Origin: Bacteroidota bacterium
GTDB taxonomy: Bacteria; Bacteroidota; Bacteroidia; Bacteroidales; JAAUTT01
Length of the DNA: 32,255 nucleotides
Direction of reading: 5' to 3'
Assembly: GCA_020048915.1 (NCBI GenBank)
Contig: JAIFLU010000175.1
Coordinates: forward strand, 1 to 32,255
Translations under genes and position numbers: made by a program
In this document: piece by piece, positions 25,104 through 32,255 of the stretch
How positions within the stretch are numbered: the first letter of the stretch is position 1
Layout: the number at the start of each line of letters is the position of its first letter
Notes under the pieces: model-generated
The model's input: only the letters and a program-made list of their open reading frames with translations
Database searches by the model: none
What the model was told of the DNA's origin: nothing

Positions 25104-28100
25104 CTACCTCACTTTTCTAAATATATCCTGCCGGCGCGTTACAAAGGACGATAAAGGTTCACTAGTTTCATCCCATACCAATACATCATATCCATCCTTT
25201 TCCAGGATGAACCTTTTCTTAGCATCGTCGGCTTTTAAAATGGCATTTTTATGAATTCCACCATCAACAAAGATGAGCGCCTTATCATCCTTATAAATAA
25301 AATCGGGTTGAATGAAATACTTTTCGAGATTGTAATTGGTATAATCGGGCAAACGATACCCATTCAGGAACAAGTAATCTAACAATGCTTTTTCGCCAGG
25401 GCTTCTATGATGAAGCCCCTTCTTAAGATCTTCATATTTTTGTTCATACGACGAACCCACTGTACTGTCGGGATTAGATAATATAAGCAGTTCCAAAGCT
25501 TTGATTACCGAATGCCTGTTTATCTTATCATGGTCTCTTTGGTTATAATAGGAGAGGAGATCGTCGTAACTCGCTTTTATCCGGTCAGGAAATTGATCCT
25601 GCTTTGTTTCCCAGTTGTATCCGCAAATCTGATAAGCCTGTTTAAATATTTCTTTCAGCTTATAGGTATTCCTTGCAATATCTTTTAAAACCCCAATACT
25701 TCCTTCGGAAGCCTCGTAAAGCATGATATTTTTATTTTCACCCGCCCCCATTAAGCGGGCAGCAATTTCAACCGGTTCGATATTATAATATTGTTCTACC
25801 GCCTGTTCAAGAGCAAACTGAAGGGTTATTACACCCTCCTCATTCAAGTTCAAAGCTTTTACAGGTTGAATATAGAGGATATCGGAGGTGTCGTAAGTAT
25901 AAAGTTTTACCGTTTCAATTGGTTCAGTAGAGGTTTCGGTTTGTTTCTCCGTTTTAAACTGGCCCGATTTCGTGCCAATTTTATACCCTTCTTCATTCGC
26001 TCTCCTCCATTTCTTATTTACCATGATTAGATTGGCCGAAGGAGCGTAGAACAGCTTCATCAACTCCTCACCATCTACTGTCAACTTAATCTTAGAGGCA
26101 TCCTGCAAAGCATCCAGCGTATTTAAATACAGTTCTATTTCATACCCTTCAGAAGATCTGATTTCTTCCATACATGAGATTCGTTCGGTATTCTCGCTTT
26201 GTGCTTCCTCGAGTTCCAGAAGGTGTGTATACATATTCATATTACTGGCGTCGAAAACTTTACCCGTAATAGGATCCTGGTTACGACCTACACCTTGTTC
26301 ATTCAAAAATGCATAGTGCGTATCCTTCGAAATTTTGAGGGTTGACAGATCCAATGCCACATCATTAGGAGTGATGCGGGTTATTTTATATTTCCCTCCG
26401 TTATGATAAATCAGGTTATTAGGGCCAAATTCCCTTAGTGCAGTAAACCTGGCTCTTGATATAGATTCGTTTTTATCCTTACCACCCAGGAAAACACGAA
26501 TAGGTTTTCGTGTAAAGTTATAACCGGGTAAAAATCCCTCACTTGCTAAATAACGGAAGGTATAAAATTCGGACAGTGATGATCCGTTTCCATTCCCTTG
26601 ATCAGGACGGTTTAACAATAGTTTCAACCTATTTTCAGCAAGCCAGTACGACCGGTTGGCATTCTTTTTTGTTTCAATATCCTTGATGATGGGACTTGTT
26701 TTAATCTCATGGGCTTCATTCATCTGACGCAAAGCATCGAGGTACATTTTACGCCAACGTAATAAAGCATCTTCAAGCTTGGCAGGAAAATTTTTGATTT
26801 CCAATTTGATCTTTTCATCGGAATACCAGGTTGTTTCCTGTAATTTTAATCCATGGATTACGCCTTTAATCAATTGATAAATATGATCGAAATTATTATC
26901 AATTATATCCTGGTATTTTGCTTTAAGTTCCGGTTTTAGTCTGTAGGTTTTATTGTCCGAATCAATAAGGTCAATTAAAGAAGGTTTAAACTCCTCAGCT
27001 TTTAATACAGAAAGTACAGTAGCATTTATGTGCGACTTTATAAGTTCCTCGTTGGTTAAATCGATGCGAGGAACTTGTACAACACCGGAAACCATTTTTA
27101 CAGGATCTGCAAAATAATGCTTATCATGCGGGGATACTTTCGAAGCATAGGTGAATACCAGGGCAGATTGTCCGCTTCGTCCCGCCCGCCCGCTTCGTTG
27201 TGCATAATTGGATGGACTGGGAGGAACATTTCGCATATGCACAATATTCAGGGAAGAAATATCAATCCCTAATTCCATCGTTGGTGAGCAATAAAGGGCG
27301 CTAAGCTCTTTTGCCAGGTTGAATTTGTCCTCCCTTTCAACCTTTTGTTCATTTGATATCTGACCTGTATGTTCGGCAGCGATATAGGCCTTATCTAATT
27401 TTGAATAATCTTCGGTATATAGTTTCTGAAAGTACAGGTGAGGCTTTATTTCAACATTTTCATCGAGTGCTATAAAGCTGGTCTTATCGTGTGCAACAGT
27501 TTTCTTATCTCCGCCATCCCATTGAACGGTTGTCAGTATAAGTTGATAGGCTGTTTTTTCACCCTTTTCGCCTTTGATGTTTTGCTTTTTAAGATAATGC
27601 ATATCTCTAAGCAAATCCAGTATACTGCTCATAAATGAAGCATACTCCTCACCATTGGGTTGCCCTTTGCCAGCTTTCCGAAACTCACTTTTCACAAATC
27701 GGCCTAAACGGCTAACTTGCCCAATACTTTGAATAAAAACTTCCCTGGAGCCCTTGTCATTGCCAAGTAGCGATAAAAAATTCGGAGCATCCAGTTTTTC
27801 TCCTTTATCTAAAGACCATAATTTTTCTTTATTCAGAAACTCATTGAGCTCATCCTGAACCTGCATCCTATTTTCGTACCGGAGCATTTCAAAGTCGATG
27901 GCATACAGATTACGGAAATAATTTAATATTTGAAGTATAAAATCCTTCCGCTTTTGACTATTCCAAGTATCGAGTATTTCGATATTCTGCCAAAGTTTAT
28001 CGTTGGAGCAATAAGTATCCAGGTTTTCGAAATCGATTTCAAGAAGGGCAGTCTGTTCCAGATTAGGCAGGATATAACGCCATCCTCTCTTTAGGTCCAG

Positions 28101-30293
28101 AATGATTCGATAAGCGATATAGTTGCGAAGAGCTTTCTTGTTTTTTTCATTTGGAATGATCGGATTACTACTTGGGTTAGTGGCATAATCTTCTTCCTTT
28201 AGGTTTAAAGCTTCCTCTACTTTATAGATTAAATCATATATACCCAGAGGAGTAGAGGTATTCCTTAAAACCTTTTCTATGGCCGATCTCAACTGGACCA
28301 CCTGCATGAAGTCGTTAAAGTGTCCCGATTGCAACGAGGCATCCTGTCTGTTATCGGTGAAACTCATTATTTTCTGCTCCTTAATGGGCTTCCCTTGCCT
28401 ATGAAGGGCCAATAAGGTTTGTAAAGTAATTAAAGTAGTGGAAGTTGATCTACCTTCGTTTCCCAGAGATATTAATTTACTCTTTTCACTTAGCTTTCCC
28501 TCCTGATAAAGAACACCACAGGTTAAATCGTAAATTAAAGGGGCCGGTATAAACCATGCTTTTTCTCCTTCGCCTGGTTTTTCAGAAAAAGCTCCTGTTT
28601 TGGTTACATATATCTCACTGGGTAAAAGCAAAGCCTTTATACTATCAACTTTGCCTGTTTTGGTCAGCCATGCTGGCGGTAAAATTTCTTCGAAGTCGTA
28701 AATGTTTATTAGCTTGTTGCTATCCAATACCAGGTAACCATCCTTATAGTGTTCCGGAGCACGTTTTAACTTGGTAAATTTAATGCCATTATTTAGCTTA
28801 AGATCCTCTTCATTTTTTGGGTTAAGGTTTTCATCAAAATCCCGGAAATCAAGTTTAGGTCCACCCGGATGATCATAATTTTTTCGAACACAAATAAATT
28901 CAATTCCACTAATACGGCTAAATACAGTTTGATATACGGGAACTTCTTCCCCAGTTTCGGGCAATATTGCTGTTGGATTAGGTTCCAGCGTTACATATCG
29001 CTCACCCGGCTTTTGAAGGGTAACATAAACATACCCAGTTTGGGAAATAAACTGATGCATCTTAAAAGGCAAGACAGTATCTTTTTTATTTGCCATTGCA
29101 CTCTCAATATTCAACTCCTCTGCACGAACAAGTACTTCAATAATTTTCTTTTCACAATCGGCAAGGTTAGCTCCTGTGGCATTTGTTAACAAACATGCAG
29201 TTTCTTTTAACGACTTTGGTTTGTTTCGAACAGGTTCATTTCCATCCTGAACCAAGGCAATCGATCTTTCTAACCAAATTGTCAAAGGGCTATCCAACAA
29301 TTCATTCTTATTCAATTTAGAAAAGTCTGTAGATAAAGACGCCTTAAGATCATCGTCATCAATAGATGTGTCCTTGGTAGAATAGGTAACAGATTCAACA
29401 ATTATATCTTCTGAAGTAAATTGTGTATCAAAAAAGCTTCCGGCAACAGTTGCCACCGCTTTTTTCTGCTCCATGATTGAGCCTGAAGCCATTGTAGCTG
29501 ATGTTCCAATACAAATAATATTTTTATTTTCAGCAAGGCTTTTTATCCTTCTTATCAATAAAGAAACATCAGCACCCTGTCTACCCTTATAAACATGCAA
29601 TTCGTCGAATACTAAAAAACGAAGATTTTTTAAGAACGATTCACGTATATCCACATCATCCTTTCGAACCATAAGCAATTCGAGCATCATATAGTTAGTA
29701 AGCAAAATGTCAGGTGGTGTATGCTTTAGTCTTTCCCTGTCTTCCTGTTTTTCCTGACCGGTATATTTTGAAAATGTAAATGGCAGATCCTTTCCAGTTC
29801 TCTTCTTGAAGTTATCGCTAAATGACTTTAATGCAGATTCCTGGGAATTAATAAGTGCGTTAAGAGGATAGACAATAATTGCCTTAATTCCTTTTTCGCT
29901 ACTATGTTTGAAGAGAAAATTAAATATGGTAGAAATATAGGTTAAGCTTTTTCCGGATCCGGTTCCGGATGTGACAATAAACCCCCTGCCTTCATTTCCT
30001 TTGGTAATCGCTTCGGTTTGGTGTTTGTGAATCGACCACGACTCACCATTGTTATCGTAAAAAATATCATTGAACTCATTTACCAAAATTCCTTTTTCAA
30101 CAAGATCGTTTACTTTACCTCCCGATTTGAAAGAAGGATTGAACTGGATTAAAGGTTGGGGGAATAGTTTTTCGGTTTTGAATTCCTGATTAACCTTCGT
30201 GAGAATGTCCTTACCGGCTATATTGATAAAGCTATCGATATACAGTTTATAGTCACTTAGTATATCCTTATGTAGATCGAATATGTTTTTCAT
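25104..30293 (-). CDS. YprA/DrmA-type DEAD/DEAH helicase fused to a C-terminal nuclease-like domain
   Basis: 1729 residues. Walker A TSGTGSGKS is at ~108-116 and motif II is DELH at ~230 followed by VYKGRQGADVSLLIRRI, a mark of the YprA family. MSFTDNRQDASLQSGHF lies in the middle, MELGIDISS at ~1008 and motif VI QRSGRAGR at ~1034. Residues ~1485-1570 recall the DUF1998/MZB region (LQFALEQAVEQYYNIEPVEI, IMLYEASEGSIGVL), but the usual zinc Cys cluster is not visible. The last ~70 residues have a Vsr/DUF559-like nuclease pattern: QPDF (~1662), then IFVDGGIH and a basic helix. It would translocate or unwind DNA at the heart of a DISARM- or Druantia-related system. DISARM splits this into DrmA and DrmB; here it is one chain. 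It is the first gene of the operon. Confidence 0.87.
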   Translation of the reverse strand: MKNIFDLHKDILSDYKLYIDSFINIAGKDILTKVNQEFKTEKLFPQPLIQFNPSFKSGGKVNDLVEKGILVNEFNDIFYDNNGESWSIHKHQTEAITKGNEGRGFIVTSGTGSGKSLTYISTIFNFLFKHSSEKGIKAIIVYPLNALINSQESALKSFSDNFKKRTGKDLPFTFSKYTGQEKQEDRERLKHTPPDILLTNYMMLELLMVRKDDVDIRESFLKNLRFLVFDELHVYKGRQGADVSLLIRRIKSLAENKNIICIGTSATMASGSIMEQKKAVATVAGSFFDTQFTSEDIIVESVTYSTKDTSIDDDDLKASLSTDFSKLNKNELLDSPLTIWLERSIALVQDGNEPVRNKPKSLKETACLLTNATGANLADCEKKIIEVLVRAEELNIESAMANKKDTVLPFKMHQFISQTGYVYVTLQKPGERYVTLEPNPTAILPETGEEVPVYQTVFSRISGIEFICVRKNYDHPGGPKLDFRDFDENLNPKNEEDLKLNNGIKFTKLKRAPEHYKDGYLVLDSNKLINIYDFEEILPPAWLTKTGKVDSIKALLLPSEIYVTKTGAFSEKPGEGEKAWFIPAPLIYDLTCGVLYQEGKLSEKSKLISLGNEGRSTSTTLITLQTLLALHRQGKPIKEQKIMSFTDNRQDASLQSGHFNDFMQVVQLRSAIEKVLRNTSTPLGIYDLIYKVEEALNLKEEDYATNPSSNPIIPNEKNKKALRNYIAYRIILDLKRGWRYILPNLEQTALLEIDFENLDTYCSNDKLWQNIEILDTWNSQKRKDFILQILNYFRNLYAIDFEMLRYENRMQVQDELNEFLNKEKLWSLDKGEKLDAPNFLSLLGNDKGSREVFIQSIGQVSRLGRFVKSEFRKAGKGQPNGEEYASFMSSILDLLRDMHYLKKQNIKGEKGEKTAYQLILTTVQWDGGDKKTVAHDKTSFIALDENVEIKPHLYFQKLYTEDYSKLDKAYIAAEHTGQISNEQKVEREDKFNLAKELSALYCSPTMELGIDISSLNIVHMRNVPPSPSNYAQRSGRAGRSGQSALVFTYASKVSPHDKHYFADPVKMVSGVVQVPRIDLTNEELIKSHINATVLSVLKAEEFKPSLIDLIDSDNKTYRLKPELKAKYQDIIDNNFDHIYQLIKGVIHGLKLQETTWYSDEKIKLEIKNFPAKLEDALLRWRKMYLDALRQMNEAHEIKTSPIIKDIETKKNANRSYWLAENRLKLLLNRPDQGNGNGSSLSEFYTFRYLASEGFLPGYNFTRKPIRVFLGGKDKNESISRARFTALREFGPNNLIYHNGGKYKITRITPNDVALDLSTLKISKDTHYAFLNEQGVGRNQDPITGKVFDASNMNMYTHLLELEEAQSENTERISCMEEIRSSEGYEIELYLNTLDALQDASKIKLTVDGEELMKLFYAPSANLIMVNKKWRRANEEGYKIGTKSGQFKTEKQTETSTEPIETVKLYTYDTSDILYIQPVKALNLNEEGVITLQFALEQAVEQYYNIEPVEIAARLMGAGENKNIMLYEASEGSIGVLKDIARNTYKLKEIFKQAYQICGYNWETKQDQFPDRIKASYDDLLSYYNQRDHDKINRHSVIKALELLILSNPDSTVGSSYEQKYEDLKKGLHHRSPGEKALLDYLFLNGYRLPDYTNYNLEKYFIQPDFIYKDDKALIFVDGGIHKNAILKADDAKKRFILEKDGYDVLVWDETSEPLSSFVTRRQDIFRKVR

Positions 30294-31037
30294 TAATTCT
30301 GCGTATAGTCTCTAGTCAGTTAAATACAGTATATTATTTTCTCAATAAGACGTTAACTATACCCTTCAGGATGTTATCTTACTCTTTTGGTGGATATAAT
30401 TGTTACTTCCCAAACCAGAAGGTAAAAGTTAAATATCACAAACCAAAAAGCTAATCAGTTTTGAATTGGATAGAAGTATTTAGCTTTTGAACCCAAGTAG
30501 TTAAAATCTATTGTCTAAACGATATAAATATAATATATTTTGGATAAGATTAAACTATTGTAGCTAAAAGCCTACTAGTTTTTAAACATAAATTGAGGGA
30601 TCTGTTTTATAAACTACCCTTATAATTTTAACCAAAACTTTAAGAATTAATAGTATTTACAACTAAATATTATTTTCATATATAATTATCTAGCAATTAA
30701 TTCACCGTCTAATTTAATTCCAGTTTTCCCCAGTTTACAATCGTATACGTGGGTGACTTCTGAAATACTCACACATATCAATAGCTAATATTTTTGATAT
30801 ATTCGACATAAGTGTTTTATAACCTGAATATTATATGTGGAAAAATATAATTAGTTATGAATAAATAGTACAAGCAAACTGATTAATTTTAGCATTTCTT
30901 TTGAAAAAAATTGCTTTAATTAACCTTCTTGATCCTTCACGCTTAAAAGGATATAGAATAATTTTTCGATCCTATCCAATTGAGACAAAGACCTTGTATT
31001 TAATATAAAGAAATAAACCTTTGGACTTACCTGAAAA
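30294..31037. other. 744-bp AT-rich gap upstream of the defence operon
   Basis: No supported gene. It should contain the operon promoter on the minus strand, but no clear TAnnTTTG box is seen. A dyad ATATCAA ... TTGATAT lies near 30775-30801. A minus-strand open stretch ending at 30920 (ILNTRSLSQLDRIEKLFYIL) looks faintly coding and follows the 268-residue gene out of frame; it may be a decayed gene end or chance. Confidence 0.4.
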
Positions 31038-31844
31038 CTATAATTTAATCGATCGGAATAGATTCTCCAATTTACTAAGTACCCCAAAGATAAAGAAGTC
31101 CGATGCGTTCGATACCATTTTCATACCGGTTGGGAATCCGAGTATCCATGTATATTCCAGAATAAAATCGACCAGAAAATCGTCAGTCTTTTCGTACTGG
31201 TGCTGTTTTGCAAAATAATCTAAAATTGGACGGAATAGCTTTTGAACTTCCAGTCTACTCATTCCTGGAACTTGCGATAGAGGTAAAAGCAATATACCAA
31301 TTAGCAATGCTGTTTCTTTATCTAAATAGATATTTTCAGCATCGTCCATTACTATATTCCTGTAAAAAGGTAGAGGGAGATCGATATACGGAAGGTGTTC
31401 TCTGATGAATGTTACGTTTTTGACAGATTCCCATTTGAGTTCATAGGGAACTTGCCAGGAGGGATTCAAGTGTTTTAACTGAACCAGGGGTAAATATTTA
31501 TCAGCTTCATCTTTGGTTTCGAACCATTCCTTATGTTGCTGGTAAAAAATACAACATGCTTGATTCAGCAAAAATTGATTAACCCCGCAATGAGGACATA
31601 CATGGAATACTGGTTTAACTGGTAACTGTGAATAGAATTTCCTCTCTTCAAATTCCAGGCATTCGTAAAGTTCCTCCACCTTTAAATTGTGATACTCAAG
31701 TGGGAAATAATACTTCCCGTTAATTTCTGCTTCCCTTGCTTTTAGGGGAGTACATGTTACTCTGGTGAGCATGCAAATACCACCTATTCGTTTACCCCCC
31801 TGGCCATAAAAAACCGGACTTTCATTGTTCCCCTCTTTCGCCAT
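31038..31844 (-). CDS. Unrecognised 268-residue protein with a CPHCG motif
   Basis: From ATG 31844. I do not recognise the family. It is soluble, with HVCPHCG at ~81-87 that could be half of a zinc site, and a nearby ACC. The middle is rich in Trp/Tyr/Leu (HLNPSWQVPYELKWESVKNV), and the end is helical. There is no signal peptide or membrane span. It stands alone, 744 bp upstream of the defence operon on the same strand. It could be accessory to the array or an independent island gene. Confidence 0.65.
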   Translation of the reverse strand: MAKEGNNESPVFYGQGGKRIGGICMLTRVTCTPLKAREAEINGKYYFPLEYHNLKVEELYECLEFEERKFYSQLPVKPVFHVCPHCGVNQFLLNQACCIFYQQHKEWFETKDEADKYLPLVQLKHLNPSWQVPYELKWESVKNVTFIREHLPYIDLPLPFYRNIVMDDAENIYLDKETALLIGILLLPLSQVPGMSRLEVQKLFRPILDYFAKQHQYEKTDDFLVDFILEYTWILGFPTGMKMVSNASDFFIFGVLSKLENLFRSIKL

Positions 31845-31957
31845 ATTTTTAACAGTTAAAATGAAGGCAATTATTAAAGCAAGTTTTGTCTGTTTTCGTC
31901 TTTATGCTGGTCTATTGTTTAGTTGCTAACGTTACATATAAAATTTGTTGGGGTACA

Positions 31958-31969
31958 GATAGCTATCGG
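31958..31969. repeat. Second copy of the GATAGCTATCGG palindrome
   Basis: GATAGCTATC is a 10-bp palindrome, and the 12-mer GATAGCTATCGG matches 2186-2197 exactly. It lies in the gap upstream of the 268-residue gene, followed by TATCG and a decayed CGGTACG. Like the first copy, it fits a small dispersed palindromic repeat. Confidence 0.5.
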
Positions 31970-32062
31970 TATCGAAGCGATTTCCTGTCGGTACGTTAAG
32001 AGCTAAATTAGAAGCCAGCACTTTAAAATCCGCAATTCCGCCCCAATAAAATTTATATGATG

Positions 32063-32255
32063 TTATATGCCGGCTTTGTTTAGTAATTCGTCAACTTGGA
32101 TCTTTAGAAGAGGTAACTGTTTCAATACAACGCCCCAAATAATTACATCATCAATTTTATCGTAGCCGTGAATCACCCAATTTCGCAAATCAACTATTTT
32201 ATGGGCATTGTCTATTTTAATGGTGGGATCCAATTTTTATCCTGTTTGCGGCTTC
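32063..32255 (-). pseudogene. HepT-type RNase toxin, 3' part, frameshifted and cut by the window end
   Basis: The minus strand reads IKIDNAHKIVDLRNWVIHGYD and then VIIWGVVLKQLPLLKIQVDELL to a TAA at 32063. The RNWVIH segment is the R-x4-H active motif of HepT (DUF86), and GYD plus the VxxxLPxLKxxVxxLL end are typical. Just before it, EAANRIK is the expected preceding helix but in another frame; the shift is at the run of five A (32234-32238). HepT is the toxin of MNT-HepT pairs; the MNT antitoxin gene would lie beyond the window. Because the gene is incomplete here, the frameshift could also be a sequence error. Confidence 0.7.

Noticed and set aside
30901..31005. Small plus-strand gene starting at TTG 30901 (KKIALINLLDPSRLKG...)
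   Set aside because: Only ~35 codons, TTG start, no ribosome-binding context or homology; probably chance in AT-rich DNA.

Overview
The window looks like chromosomal DNA of a Bacteroidota bacterium, most likely from the Bacteroidia. The evidence is a T9SS C-terminal sorting domain, eight BACON domains, a TAnnTTTG-type promoter before a tRNA, AT-rich intergenic DNA, and DUF6155-like and SEC-C/TPR proteins. It holds a stable-looking left part, a secreted-protein locus in the middle, and a large defence island with much gene wreckage on the right.

Left part (1-6.6 kb, + strand): the end of a hybrid histidine kinase, a CheR methyltransferase and a stand-alone CheB methylesterase form a small chemosensory-type signalling set. 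A tRNA-Arg(UCU) with a very strong terminator follows. Then come a DUF6155-like protein whose conserved N-terminus starts before its first ATG, a TPR/DUF1186-like/SEC-C protein, a possible hsdM tail remnant, and an alpha/beta hydrolase. Middle part (6.65-13.6 kb, - strand): a secreted NlpC/P60-like protein with an Ig-like domain, a 1362-residue protein with a metalloprotease-like head, eight BACON repeats and a T9SS tail, and a PAS-LuxR regulator with a perfect inverted repeat just before its start.

Defence island (14.0-30.3 kb, - strand, one apparent operon of about 16 kb). In transcription order it holds: a 1729-residue YprA/DrmA-type helicase with a C-terminal nuclease-like domain; a DrmD-like SNF2 helicase; a PD-(D/E)XK nuclease-like protein; a 51-codon chimeric scar; an AlbA_2/HATPase protein; a giant Eco57I/DrmMI-type adenine methyltransferase; and a small unknown protein. 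Helicase, SNF2 protein and methyltransferase match DISARM components, but separate DrmB and DrmC are absent and the large helicase is fused. This fits a DISARM-related array of the kind recently named ARMADA; that name is from memory and was not checked. The likely logic is self-marking by methylation, with helicase and nuclease action on unmarked invading DNA.

The most unusual structure is inside the methyltransferase gene. A roughly 590-bp element carrying its own intact four-helix-bundle (23S rRNA IVS-type) gene in another frame sits in the reading frame without interrupting it, and a small REP-like palindrome is also read in frame near the C-terminus. The scar at 21.1-21.3 kb joins a methyltransferase-like start to a DrmD-like end, which suggests that the operon was assembled from two related arrays.

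Right edge (30.3-32.3 kb): a 744-bp gap, an unrecognised 268-residue CxxC protein, and the end of a HepT-type toxin gene with a frameshift. Several genes show one- or two-base shifts at homopolymers (drmD, an ATPase remnant, hepT), so sequencing error must be excluded before these are read as biology.
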